Part shown: positions 51,844-61,067 of the stretch, piece by piece
Numbering within the stretch: position 1 is the first letter of the stretch
How the letters are laid out: each line of letters begins with the position of its first letter
Assembly: GCA_934457095.1 (NCBI GenBank)
Contig: CAKSHJ010000001.1
Location: 248,001 to 312,000, forward strand
Direction: 5' to 3'
DNA from: an uncultured Eubacteriales bacterium
GTDB taxonomy: Bacteria; Bacillota; Clostridia; Oscillospirales; Acutalibacteraceae
DNA: 64,000 nucleotides
The notes under the pieces: generated by a model
Databases searched by the model: none
The model's input: the letters and a program-made list of their open reading frames with translations, nothing else
What the model was told of the DNA's origin: nothing
Made by a program: the position numbers and the translations under genes

Positions 51844-51872
51844 TTGACAAGCATAAATTTATAGGTTAAAAT
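51844..51872 (+). promoter_or_regulatory. Consensus sigma-A promoter of metY
   Basis: TTGACA and TAAAAT with 17-base spacing. The 130-base leader to 52004 contains short AT-rich inverted repeats but no SAM riboswitch or T-box that I can see. Confidence 0.85.
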
Positions 51873-52004
51873 AGCCATAACATAAAACACTACTAATTCT
51901 ATATGTTTTATATTGTTTAAGGCGATGTAACAATATTTCTTTTAGAAATTGCAGCTACAATATTACCTAACATTATTTTAATAAAGAAAGCGAGTAGGAA
52001 CCGT

Positions 52005-53288
52005 ATGAGCAACAAAAACTGGAAATTTGAAACCCAACAGCTTCATGTTGGACAGGAAACCCCCGATTCCGCTACTGATGCACGCGCTGTGCCCATTTAT
52101 CAAACGACCTCCTTTGTATTTAAAGACTGCGACCAGGCCTCCGGGCGCTTTCATTTGACCGAGCCGGGTAATATTTACGCTCGGCTGATGAACCCCACCA
52201 CCGATGTGTTTGAAAAACGCATTGCTGCTTTGGAGGGCGGTATTGCCGCTTTGGCAACCGCTTCGGGTTCTGCCGCCATTACATACGCCATTCGTAACAT
52301 TGCCTTTGCCGGCGACCATGTCGTTGCAGCCTCCACTTTATACGGCGGCACTTATAATTTGTTGGCGCATACTCTGCCTGAAGTAGGTATTACCACCACA
52401 TTTGTTGACCCGGATGTGGTACAAAATTTTGAAGATGCCATTCAGGAGAACACCAAGCTGATTTTCATTGAGTCTTTGGGCAACCCGAATTCCAGCGTAA
52501 TTGATGTGCAGGCCGTGGCGGACATTGCCCATAAGCACGGTATTCCGCTGATTATAGACAACACCTTTGCAACGCCTTACCTGTTCCGCCCCATTGAACA
52601 CGGCGCCGATATTGTTGTACATTCGGCCACTAAATTCATTGGCGGACACGGCGCAGCTTTGGGCGGTGTCATTATTGATGCCGGGAAATTTGACTGGAAT
52701 TCCGATAAATTCCCCGGTCTTTCTCAGCCGTGCGAGAGTTACCATGGCATTAACTTTGCAAAAGATGTAGGCGCGGCAGCTTATATTACCCGCATTCGCA
52801 CCAATTTGATTCGCGACACGGGCGCTACTTTAAGTCCATTCCATTCGTTCTTGTTTATTCAAGGGCTTGAAACGCTGTCTTTGCGTGCCGACCGTCACAA
52901 GGAAAACGCTTTGAAAGTGGTAGACTTTTTGAAAAATCACCACAAGGTAGAGCGTGTCAATCACCCTGCTCTGCCGGAAAGCAAATACCACGCTTTGTAT
53001 CAAAAATATTTCCCCTTGGGCGCCGGCTCTATCTTCACCTTTGAGATTAAAGGCGGAGAAACCGAAGCAAAACGCTTTATCGACTCTTTGGAGATTTTCT
53101 CTCTGCTTGCCAATGTTGCCGATGCAAAATCATTGGTAATTCACCCGGCAAGCACCACGCACTCTCAAATGAACGAGGAGGAATTAAGATCCTGCGGCAT
53201 TGCGCCCAATACCGTGCGTCTTTCCATTGGTATTGAGCATATTGACGATATTATTGCAGACTTGTCTCAGGCATTTGATAAACTTTAA
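52005..53288 (+). CDS. metY: O-acetylhomoserine sulfhydrylase
   Basis: A 427-residue PLP enzyme making homocysteine from O-acetylhomoserine and sulfide. The PLP lysine motif HSATKFIGGHG, ARLMNPTTDVFEKRIAALEGG and the C-terminal SIGIEHIDDIIADL are characteristic. The neighbours (activation domain and metH) complete methionine synthesis from homocysteine. Confidence 0.95.
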   Translation: MSNKNWKFETQQLHVGQETPDSATDARAVPIYQTTSFVFKDCDQASGRFHLTEPGNIYARLMNPTTDVFEKRIAALEGGIAALATASGSAAITYAIRNIAFAGDHVVAASTLYGGTYNLLAHTLPEVGITTTFVDPDVVQNFEDAIQENTKLIFIESLGNPNSSVIDVQAVADIAHKHGIPLIIDNTFATPYLFRPIEHGADIVVHSATKFIGGHGAALGGVIIDAGKFDWNSDKFPGLSQPCESYHGINFAKDVGAAAYITRIRTNLIRDTGATLSPFHSFLFIQGLETLSLRADRHKENALKVVDFLKNHHKVERVNHPALPESKYHALYQKYFPLGAGSIFTFEIKGGETEAKRFIDSLEIFSLLANVADAKSLVIHPASTTHSQMNEEELRSCGIAPNTVRLSIGIEHIDDIIADLSQAFDKL

Positions 53289-53328
53289 ACCCTTTGCCTA
53301 TTTTTTAATTAACCTTCTGTTTTAAATA

Positions 53329-53383
53329 AAAAGACGGAAAAATCCAAGTATTTCTCAATTTGGATTTGATTCCGTCCTTTTTT
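53329..53383 (+). terminator. Terminator of metY
   Basis: GACGGAA/TTCCGTC and an inner AATCCAA/TTGGATT form a long two-part stem, followed by CTTTTTT. The 3' half overlaps the -35 element of the next promoter. Confidence 0.85.
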
Positions 53384-53394
53384 ATTGGTATAAT
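53366..53394 (+). promoter_or_regulatory. Promoter of the methionine synthase operon
   Basis: TTGATT and TATAAT with 17-base spacing and a TGG just before the -10. It overlaps the metY terminator. Confidence 0.7.
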
Positions 53395-53421
53395 GTTACA
53401 AAGAAAAGAAAGGAAATTCGC

Positions 53422-54069
53422 ATGGACATTAACCGAAAAGAAATTTTGCGCTATTTGGGGTATCGCGGCAAACCCGCCGATGAAGTAATTACTGAGCGCA
53501 TAGAGGCATGCCTTGAGGAATTGCTCTCTGTGACTGCGCCAAAATGCGTCTATCAAATATACCCTACGGCATTCGGGGAAACAAATACCGTAACCATCGG
53601 TGCTGTGACCATTGCAAGCAAAAGCTTGTCACAGCACATCAGCGGTTGCAAGGAGGCTGCAATTTTTGCAGCTACGCTTGGCGCACGCACCGATTTACTG
53701 ATTCAGAAATACAATAAATTGGACATGAGTAAGGCGGTCATTTTACAAGCGTGCGCCGCTGCGGTCATTGAGGCTTTTTGCGATGAACAACAGGAATTTA
53801 TGAAGGAACAGGCCGGCAAACAGGGTCTTTATCTACGCCCGCGTTTCAGCCCCGGCTACGGAGATTTTCCGCTAACCTATCAAAAGGAGTTTTTAGCGGT
53901 CCTGCAATGTCAAAAACGCATCGGCCTGACCCTAATGGACAGCATGATTTTAGCGCCCAGCAAATCCGTCACGGCAATCATTGGGCTGACTAAAGAGGAA
54001 ACCACCTGTCACATTGCAAGGTGCATGACCTGCAAGGCAAAAAATTGCCCTTTTCGAAAGGAGGACTAA
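53422..54069 (+). CDS. Stand-alone cobalamin-dependent methionine synthase activation domain
   Basis: A 215-residue protein equivalent to the C-terminal reactivation domain of MetH (PF02965), which reductively methylates oxidised cobalamin with AdoMet. The AdoMet motif RPRFSPGYGDFPLTYQ and the late SVTAIIGLT are conserved. It ends with a cysteine cluster CMTCKAKNCPFR. It lies 2 bases before metH, so the two work as a split enzyme. Confidence 0.93.
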   Translation: MDINRKEILRYLGYRGKPADEVITERIEACLEELLSVTAPKCVYQIYPTAFGETNTVTIGAVTIASKSLSQHISGCKEAAIFAATLGARTDLLIQKYNKLDMSKAVILQACAAAVIEAFCDEQQEFMKEQAGKQGLYLRPRFSPGYGDFPLTYQKEFLAVLQCQKRIGLTLMDSMILAPSKSVTAIIGLTKEETTCHIARCMTCKAKNCPFRKED

Positions 54070-54071
54070 CC

Positions 54072-56450
54072 ATGGAATTATTCAAACAGCTTGGCAAACG
54101 CATTCTTTTTTTTGAGGGCGGTATGGGTTCTATTTTGCAGCAAAACGGACTTGGTCCCGGTGAATTGCCCGAAAGCTGGAATATAGAAAAACCCGAGTTT
54201 ATTTTAAATATACACCGGGCATATTTAAAGGCCGGTTGCGACATTGTAAAAACAAATACTTTCGGCGCAAATTCCTTGAAATTAGAGGACGACAACTATA
54301 CGGCTAAGCAACTGATTGAAAAAGCCGTCGCATTGGCAAAACAGGCTGTTTCCGAAAACGGTCACGGTGCCGTTGCTTTAGACATCGGTCCAAGCGGTAA
54401 ATTGCTGCGACCTTTAGGAGATTTAGAATTTGAAAACGCCTATGAGGCGTTTAAAGAAATGGCAGTCATAGGCAAAGAGGCCGGTGCCGACCTTGCGCTG
54501 ATTGAAACCATGAGCGATACGCATGAGGTAAAAGCTGCGGTGCTGGCCGTAAAGGAAAATACCGATTTGCCGATTGTGGTAACCATGACCTTCGACGAAA
54601 ACGCAAAGTTACTGACCGGCGGAGACATTCCTGCGGCAGTGGCGCTGCTGGAGGGTCTCGGCGTGGATGCCATTGGATTTAACTGCGGCTTAGGTCCTAC
54701 GCAAATGAAGGCGTTCATGAAAACACTGACTCAATGCTGCTCTACCCCTATTGTGGTAAACCCTAACGCAGGTCTGCCCAAAAATGTAAACGGACAAACC
54801 GTATATGATGTAACCCCCGAACAATTTGCAAAGGAAATGCTCGACATTGTCATGGAGGGCGCATGGATAATAGGCGGCTGCTGCGGCACTACCCCGGAGC
54901 ATCTTGCAAAAACCGTACAGCTATGTAAGGGCATTGCCCCGCTACCCATGGAGAAAAAGAATCTCACCGTAATTTCCTCTTACACCCACGCCGTGCAATT
55001 CGGTAAACGCCCGTTAATCATCGGCGAGCGCATTAACCCAACCGGTAAAAAACGCTTTCAGCAGGCTTTGCGAGACCATGATATGGACTACATTTTAAAG
55101 GAGGGATTGACCCAACAGAAAAACGGCGCGCATATTTTAGATGTGAATGTAGGCTTGCCTGAAATTGACGAAGTGCAATTGATGCAGGACGCAATTAAAG
55201 AGATTCAAAGCGTGATTGATTTGCCGCTTCAAATTGATACCACCGACGCGGTCGCTATGGAGCAAGCTATGCGCATTTATAACGGCAAACCGCTTATCAA
55301 TTCGGTCAACGGTAAGGCGCATATTATGCACGAAGTTTTTCCGTTGGTCAAAAAATACGGCGGCATTGTCATTGCGCTGACTTTAGATGAAAACGGTATT
55401 CCGGACACAGCGCAGGAACGTTTGGAAATTGCCAAAAAAATTGTAAATACCGCCGCTGAATACGGTATTCCCAAAACCGATTTGGTATTTGATGTGCTTG
55501 CCATGACCGTAAGCGCCGACCAAAATGCGGCCGCAGTCACCTTAGAGGCATTAAAACTTATTCGCGACGAGTTGGGAGCTTATACTTCATTGGGCGTTTC
55601 CAATATTTCTTTCGGTCTGCCCCAGCGCGAAAATATTAATGCCGCATTCTTTACCATGGCTATGCAAAACGGACTAAGCGGCGCGATTATCAATCCCGGC
55701 TCGCAGAGTATGATGAAAGCCTATTACTCCTATTGCGCACTAAGCGGCGTAGACACCCAGTGTATGGATTATATCAACGAGTATTCGGGACAAGCTAAGG
55801 AAACCGCCGATACTGCCGGCACTGCAATGCCGCTGGACCAAGCTGTAATAAAGGGGCTTAAAGAAAGCGCACATGCAGCGGCATTAGAGCTGCTGAAAAC
55901 AGTAGAACCACTTACCATTATCAACACAAAATTGGTGCCTGCTTTAGATGTGGTGGGTAAGCATTTTGAGGAGGGCACACTGTTTTTGCCGCAGCTTTTA
56001 ATGAGCGCAGAAGCCGCTAAGGCCGCCTTTGAAGCCATTAAAATACATTTGGACAAAAGCGGTCAGGTACAGGAAAAAGGAGAGAAAATCATTCTGGCAA
56101 CCGTGAAAGGCGATATTCATGATATTGGCAAAAATATTGTAAAGGTATTGCTGGAGAATTACAGTTATGATGTGATTGACCTTGGCAAAGATGTGGATTA
56201 TGATGTGGTAGTCCAGACTGCCATTGAGCAAAATGTAAAGCTGGTAGGACTAAGTGCATTGATGACCACCACGGTTGTGAATATGGAGGAAACGATTCGC
56301 AGATTGCGGCAGCAAGCGCCCGATGTAAAAATTATGGTAGGCGGCGCGGTACTGACGCAGGAATATGCCGATATGATTGACGCGGATTTTTACTCTAAGG
56401 ATGCCATGGGTACGGTATATTACGCACAAAAATTGTTTGGAAAAGAATAA
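54072..56450 (+). CDS. metH: Cobalamin-dependent methionine synthase without activation domain
   Basis: A 792-residue enzyme that moves the methyl group of methyl-tetrahydrofolate to homocysteine. The homocysteine-binding domain (about 1-290, with the zinc cysteines in GGCCG), the pterin-binding domain (about 320-560, GERINPTGKKRF) and the cobalamin domain (about 580-792, DIHDIGKN near residue 680) are in order. The AdoMet reactivation domain is absent and is supplied by the gene just upstream. GGAGG lies 7 bases before the ATG at 54072. Confidence 0.96.
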   Translation: MELFKQLGKRILFFEGGMGSILQQNGLGPGELPESWNIEKPEFILNIHRAYLKAGCDIVKTNTFGANSLKLEDDNYTAKQLIEKAVALAKQAVSENGHGAVALDIGPSGKLLRPLGDLEFENAYEAFKEMAVIGKEAGADLALIETMSDTHEVKAAVLAVKENTDLPIVVTMTFDENAKLLTGGDIPAAVALLEGLGVDAIGFNCGLGPTQMKAFMKTLTQCCSTPIVVNPNAGLPKNVNGQTVYDVTPEQFAKEMLDIVMEGAWIIGGCCGTTPEHLAKTVQLCKGIAPLPMEKKNLTVISSYTHAVQFGKRPLIIGERINPTGKKRFQQALRDHDMDYILKEGLTQQKNGAHILDVNVGLPEIDEVQLMQDAIKEIQSVIDLPLQIDTTDAVAMEQAMRIYNGKPLINSVNGKAHIMHEVFPLVKKYGGIVIALTLDENGIPDTAQERLEIAKKIVNTAAEYGIPKTDLVFDVLAMTVSADQNAAAVTLEALKLIRDELGAYTSLGVSNISFGLPQRENINAAFFTMAMQNGLSGAIINPGSQSMMKAYYSYCALSGVDTQCMDYINEYSGQAKETADTAGTAMPLDQAVIKGLKESAHAAALELLKTVEPLTIINTKLVPALDVVGKHFEEGTLFLPQLLMSAEAAKAAFEAIKIHLDKSGQVQEKGEKIILATVKGDIHDIGKNIVKVLLENYSYDVIDLGKDVDYDVVVQTAIEQNVKLVGLSALMTTTVVNMEETIRRLRQQAPDVKIMVGGAVLTQEYADMIDADFYSKDAMGTVYYAQKLFGKE

Positions 56451-56457
56451 ATATACG

Positions 56458-56487
56458 CAAAAAAGCCCCGTAATGGGGCTTTTTTCT
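56458..56487 (+). terminator. Bidirectional terminator between metH and pstS
   Basis: AAGCCCC pairs with GGGGCTT over a five-base loop, with A and T tracts on both sides. Confidence 0.92.
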
Positions 56488-56496
56488 ATGGGGAAG

Positions 56497-57348
56497 TTAT
56501 GCTGGAATCAAACCGACCTCTTCAATCACTCGGCGACCGGACTCGGATTTGACAAAGGCAAACCATGCCTGTATCAGCTCGCTGTCAGAGCCTTTTTTGT
56601 AAATTTGAATAAACGGTCTAGAGATGGTGTAAGTACCGTTTGCAATATTTTCCTCGGTTGGATCTACCCCGTCCACCCTCAGAGCCTGAACGGCCGGCGA
56701 TACCGATGCCAGAGAAATATAACCAATGGCGGTAGGGTCGCCGGCTATACGGTTAAGCACCTCACCGGTAGAGGTCAATTCCGCTGCATACTTGGCCTTG
56801 CCCTCCACTTTGAAAATGGATTCAAAGCCGTCTCTGGTGCCCGAAGAAGCCTCTCTGCCTAAAACGGTAATGGCGCTGTCCTGCCCACCAAGCTGGTTCC
56901 AATTTGTAATCTCACCGGTAAAAATTTGCGCAATTTGTTCTTTAGTTAGGTCGCTTACCGGGTTATTTTTCTGCACAGCAATCGCAATCCCGTCCGTTGC
57001 AATTTGCACCACCTCAAATTGCTCAGGATTTTCACTTTCCTTCAAATTTCGGGAAAGGTCGCCAATTAGCGCCGTTCCTGCCAGAACCGCTTTTGCTGCA
57101 TCCCCCGAACCCGTACCGCTTTTTTCCACCGTAACACCCGGATTCTCCTCATGAAAAACTTCGCCCAAGGCCTGACAAACCGTTGCCATGGAGGTAGAGC
57201 CGTTTAAGGTAAGCTTGCCGCTGAAAGCACCGGTATTGCCTGTGCCGCTTTGACCGGAATCGCAGGCAGTAAACAGCACGGTAACTGTACTTAACAAAGC
57301 GCAGGCTATCGCCGCGGTGATGATTCGCTTGAATTTTGATTGTTTCAT
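56497..57348 (-). CDS. pstS: Phosphate-binding lipoprotein PstS, orphan
   Basis: A 283-residue phosphate-binding protein with a lipoprotein signal ending in LFTAC. The ligand loops LNGSTSM, KSGTGSGDA and GREASSGTRDGF are conserved. The start at 57348 follows GAGGAG. Neither pstCAB nor phoU is adjacent, since metH converges downstream. Pho-box-like repeats lie upstream. Confidence 0.93.
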   Translation of the reverse strand: MKQSKFKRIITAAIACALLSTVTVLFTACDSGQSGTGNTGAFSGKLTLNGSTSMATVCQALGEVFHEENPGVTVEKSGTGSGDAAKAVLAGTALIGDLSRNLKESENPEQFEVVQIATDGIAIAVQKNNPVSDLTKEQIAQIFTGEITNWNQLGGQDSAITVLGREASSGTRDGFESIFKVEGKAKYAAELTSTGEVLNRIAGDPTAIGYISLASVSPAVQALRVDGVDPTEENIANGTYTISRPFIQIYKKGSDSELIQAWFAFVKSESGRRVIEEVGLIPA

Positions 57349-57381
57349 ATTGGTACACTCCTCATTTTTTAGAATGAGTTC

Positions 57382-57465
57382 AGTATACCGCACGCTTGTA
57401 AAAATGAGGTTAAAAATTATTTAGAGCTGCTTTAAAAATGCCACCTGTTTTTAACCTGCCTTTAA
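57382..57465 (-). promoter_or_regulatory. Pho-box-like direct repeats and -10 element upstream of pstS
   Basis: Minus strand TTAACC and TTTACA begin 11 bases apart and end 9 bases before a TATACT -10; a second pair TTAAAG/TTAAAA, also 11 bases apart, lies 41 bases further upstream. This is the 11-base TTAACA repeat pattern bound by PhoP in Firmicutes. Confidence 0.6.
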
Positions 57466-57469
57466 CATA

Positions 57470-57589
57470 TTAAAATACAAACAACGCTGCCACAACCACC
57501 GTACCTATCATGAGCAAGGCGCAGCCCATCGCCACAATGCGAATCCAAAGGGTACGCTTGTCTGTTTTTCGTTTCTTTTTGGATACCAT
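57470..57589 (-). CDS. Small membrane protein, 39 residues
   Basis: A short reading frame starting MVSKKKRKTDKRTLWIRIV, followed by one membrane helix (AMGCALLMIGTVVVAALFVF). AAAGGAG lies 8 bases before the ATG and a promoter stands upstream. The basic head plus single helix resembles the DUF4044/Prli42 kind of small Firmicutes membrane protein; this is a resemblance only. Confidence 0.72.
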   Translation of the reverse strand: MVSKKKRKTDKRTLWIRIVAMGCALLMIGTVVVAALFVF

Positions 57590-57624
57590 AAGAAAAGCTC
57601 CTTTTTGATTTTTCGGTAAATTCT

Positions 57625-57653
57625 ATGATAAAGCATATCTATTTTAAAATCAA
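57625..57653 (-). promoter_or_regulatory. Promoter of the small membrane protein gene
   Basis: Minus strand TTGATT and TATCAT with 17-base spacing, 36 bases before its ATG. Confidence 0.65.
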
Positions 57654-57716
57654 GTCGCCAAGCGTGAAAAATCTGCAAATTTTTTGAAAGAACCGCTGTG
57701 TTTCGGCCGCCAACGG

Positions 57717-57745
57717 TTGACATCGTCCATACAATGCAATACAAT
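57717..57745 (+). promoter_or_regulatory. Promoter of the LCP-metG operon
   Basis: TTGACA and TACAAT with 17-base spacing, 75 bases before the LCP gene. Confidence 0.75.
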
Positions 57746-57819
57746 AAAATAGATTGTAAATTTCGAACTGAAAAGATGATTTTTTATCGTATTTTTAAGA
57801 TAGATGCAAGGAGTATACT

Positions 57820-59025
57820 ATGGCAAAACATTACCACACACCCCCCTCCGGAAACGATGAATGCCGCAAAAGCCAGCAAAACCGCGCTGTAAGAAACCCG
57901 AATGCCGCCAATCACAAAAACTATAACAGCCGGACAAGCTCTATTCGTCCGACAGAAGAAGAAATTGACCGCTACAACCAAGTAAACCGCGATATTTACA
58001 GCTCCTCCCGGCGCGGCGGCGGAAACGGCACCTTGCCTCCTATTCGCAAAAAAGGCAAGGCCAAAAAAATCATTCTGATTTTCGTCTGTATTTTTATAAC
58101 CATCGCTGTGGGTATTGCAGTATTTGTGGGAGTAATGCTTTCTAAAATTAACTATAAACCCACCGACACCTCCAGCTATGTGGAACAACCCGTAGACGCT
58201 CCCACTTGGGATGTCATCTCGGACAATTCCATTACCAATATTCTGCTGCTGGGCGTTGACCGCAGCGAGGATGGTACCGCTCAACGCACCGATACCATGA
58301 TGCTCGTTTCGATAAACAGCAAAACTAAAAATTTAAATATGGTATCCTTTCTGCGAGACCTATATGTAGAAATTCCCAAGTCCGGCAAAGGGAAACTCAA
58401 CAGCGCCTATACCATAGGCAGTCAATTAAAAGTAGGCGGCGCCGGGCTAACTATGCAGACCATTGAAAATAATTTCCGCATCAATGTGGACCATTATGTG
58501 GAAATTGACTTTGAAAATTTTATTGAGCTGATTGACGCGATGGGCGGCATTGATTTGGAGATGACGCAGGACGAAGTGGATTATATGAGCGGCTGGTATC
58601 GCGGAGAATATAGCCGGGAAATTGACCTGAACACAGGCATGAACCATTTGGACGGCAAAGCTGCTTTAACCTTTGCGCGCATTCGCAAACTGGACAGTGA
58701 TTTTGGCAGAACAGGCCGTCAGCGTCAGGTTATGATTGCTATTTTTGACAAATTTAAAACGCTGAATCCGGCGCACATGACCTCGGTATTCAGCAGCTAT
58801 GCGCAATATATTACCACCGATTTGTCCAGCACGGACATTCTCTCTCTTGCCATGCAGGCAAGCACTATTCTGGACTATCAGGTACAAACCTCCCATGTGC
58901 CTATGCAGGGGCTTTATACCGAAATTGATTATAATTTAATTCCGGATTTGACGCAGACCTGTACCGCACTCCGTACATTTTTGTACGGCACAGACGGCGC
59001 TGCAACTACCCAAAGCGCACAATAA
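57820..59025 (+). CDS. LytR-CpsA-Psr family wall-polymer ligase
   Basis: A 401-residue membrane enzyme that attaches teichoic acid or capsule-like polymers to peptidoglycan. A polar N-terminal tail of about 80 residues precedes a membrane helix (IILIFVCIFITIAVGIAVFVGV) and the LCP domain with NILLLGVDRSEDGTAQRTDTMM, MVSFLRDLYVEIP and FARIRKLDSDFGRTGRQR. The conserved Arg/Asp residues are present. AAGGAG precedes the ATG. Confidence 0.94.
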   Translation: MAKHYHTPPSGNDECRKSQQNRAVRNPNAANHKNYNSRTSSIRPTEEEIDRYNQVNRDIYSSSRRGGGNGTLPPIRKKGKAKKIILIFVCIFITIAVGIAVFVGVMLSKINYKPTDTSSYVEQPVDAPTWDVISDNSITNILLLGVDRSEDGTAQRTDTMMLVSINSKTKNLNMVSFLRDLYVEIPKSGKGKLNSAYTIGSQLKVGGAGLTMQTIENNFRINVDHYVEIDFENFIELIDAMGGIDLEMTQDEVDYMSGWYRGEYSREIDLNTGMNHLDGKAALTFARIRKLDSDFGRTGRQRQVMIAIFDKFKTLNPAHMTSVFSSYAQYITTDLSSTDILSLAMQASTILDYQVQTSHVPMQGLYTEIDYNLIPDLTQTCTALRTFLYGTDGAATTQSAQ

Positions 59026-59054
59026 AAAATGAACACCCTACGGAGGAGAAGCAT

Positions 59055-61001
59055 ATGAAAAACAAGAATACCTTTTACATTACCACTCCTATTTATTACC
59101 CCTCGGGCAAAGCGCACATCGGGCATAGCTACTGCACCGTAGCCAGCGATGCCATTGCGCGGTATAAACGTATGCAGGGCTATGATGTGATGTTTTTAAC
59201 CGGCACCGATGAACATGGACAGAAAATTGAATTGAACGCTGCCAAGGAGGGTGTAACTCCTAAGGAATATGTGGATAAAATTGTACACGATTTTCAGCAG
59301 CTATGGCAGCTTTTGAACATCTCCAATGACAAATTTATTCGCACTACCGATGAAATTCATGTAAAAGGCGTGCAGAAAATTTTCAATGCACTTTACAAAA
59401 AGGGCGAAATTTACAAGGATGCCTATAAGGGTTGGTACTGTACCCCGTGCGAATCCTTTTGGACGCAGACCCAATTAAAGGACGGCAAATGTCCCGACTG
59501 CGGCAGAGAAGTAAAATGGGAGGAAGAAGAGGCCTATTTCTTTCGGCTCTCCAAATACGGCGACAGGCTACTGGAGCTGTATCAAAAGCACCCCGAATTT
59601 ATTCAGCCGGAAAGCCGTAAAAATGAGATGATTAACTTCATAAAAAACGGCTTGGAAGATCTTTGTGTTTCGCGCACCAGCTTCTCCTGGGGTATTCCGG
59701 TGGACTTTGATGCAAAGCATGTGGTATATGTTTGGCTGGACGCTCTGACCAATTATATTACCGTGCTGGGTTACGGCTCTCAGAATGATTCTCTGTACCA
59801 AAAATATTGGCCGGCAGATGTGCATTTTGTGGGCAAGGAAATCGTGCGCTTTCACACTATTATTTGGCCGGCTATGCTTATGGCATTAGGGTTGCCCCTA
59901 CCCAAACAAGTGTACGGTCACGGCTGGCTGCTGTTCGGCGATGGCACAAAAATGTCAAAGTCCAAGGGCAATGTGGTAGACCCGCTTATATTGTGCGAAC
60001 GCTACGGTGTGGATGCCATTCGCTACTTTTTATTGCGAGAAATTCCCTTTGGCGCAGACGGTACTTTTACCAATGAAGCGTTGATTTACCGTATTAATTC
60101 CGACCTTGCCAATGACCTTGGCAATCTGCTCTCGCGCACAACCGCCATGGCACAAAAATATTTCGGAGATACCATTCCCGCTTTGCGGCAGGAGGACGAC
60201 CTTGACAAGGATTTGATTGAGTTTGCCACCGCCTTAAAAACAAAATGCGACGAGCAGGTTGCAGGCTATCAGTTCTCGAATGCCTTGGCAGAAATTTGGA
60301 AGCTGATTGCGCGGGCAAATAAATATATTGATGAAACCATGCCGTGGGCGCTTTGCAAGGACGAAGCTAAAAAAGCAAGACTGGCAACGGTACTTTACAA
60401 TTTGTGCGAGGTTTTGCGCATTGTTTCGATTCTGCTAACTCCGTTTATGCCTACCACCACACCAAAAATCCAGGTGCAAATCGGCGCTTTTGGAGATTCA
60501 ACTGCCTATGAAAATGCCGACAAATGGGGTATTTTACCCGCTGATGCCATCATTCAAAAAGGAGAAGCACTCTTTCCCCGCATTGACATTGACGCGGAAA
60601 TTGAGGCGTTGAGCACACTGATTCCCTCCCCTGCCGCACCGCAAAACAAGGAAAAACCACAAGGAATTGCGACTTTTGAGGAAATTACCTTTGAGGATTT
60701 TTCCAAAATAGAATTGCAGGTGGGCAAAATCACCGCGTGCGAGCCGATTCAAAAATCGAAAAAACTGTTGCAACTGACTGTATTTGACGGTGAAAAGGAA
60801 CGCACTGTGGTATCAGGCATTTCGCAATGGTATCAACCGAAGGATTTGGTAAATCGGCATATTATATTGGTAGCAAACCTGAAACCCGCAAAGCTTTGCG
60901 GCGTGGAAAGTCAAGGTATGATTTTGGCTGCCAATTGCAGTGAAGACATAGTAAAGGTTATCTTTGCCGACGATATACCCGCCGGCAGCGGCATTCATTA
61001 G
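59055..61001 (+). CDS. metG: Methionyl-tRNA synthetase
   Basis: A 648-residue class I synthetase. TPIYYPSGKAHIGHSY carries the HIGH motif, with KMSKS near residue 300 and one zinc knuckle (CTPC, CPDC). The C-terminal ~105 residues are an EMAP-type tRNA-binding domain (FSKIELQVGKITACEPI). ACGGAGGAG precedes the ATG. Confidence 0.97.
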   Translation: MKNKNTFYITTPIYYPSGKAHIGHSYCTVASDAIARYKRMQGYDVMFLTGTDEHGQKIELNAAKEGVTPKEYVDKIVHDFQQLWQLLNISNDKFIRTTDEIHVKGVQKIFNALYKKGEIYKDAYKGWYCTPCESFWTQTQLKDGKCPDCGREVKWEEEEAYFFRLSKYGDRLLELYQKHPEFIQPESRKNEMINFIKNGLEDLCVSRTSFSWGIPVDFDAKHVVYVWLDALTNYITVLGYGSQNDSLYQKYWPADVHFVGKEIVRFHTIIWPAMLMALGLPLPKQVYGHGWLLFGDGTKMSKSKGNVVDPLILCERYGVDAIRYFLLREIPFGADGTFTNEALIYRINSDLANDLGNLLSRTTAMAQKYFGDTIPALRQEDDLDKDLIEFATALKTKCDEQVAGYQFSNALAEIWKLIARANKYIDETMPWALCKDEAKKARLATVLYNLCEVLRIVSILLTPFMPTTTPKIQVQIGAFGDSTAYENADKWGILPADAIIQKGEALFPRIDIDAEIEALSTLIPSPAAPQNKEKPQGIATFEEITFEDFSKIELQVGKITACEPIQKSKKLLQLTVFDGEKERTVVSGISQWYQPKDLVNRHIILVANLKPAKLCGVESQGMILAANCSEDIVKVIFADDIPAGSGIH

Positions 61002-61067
61002 TATAAAATTCGATACAGACCAAACAGGCATACCTTATTGAGCCTGTATTTTATTTGGAGGCTCCTC

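Noticed and set aside
51873..52004. SAM riboswitch or T-box in the metY leader
   Set aside because: Only short AT-rich inverted repeats are present; no conserved riboswitch core or terminator is seen.
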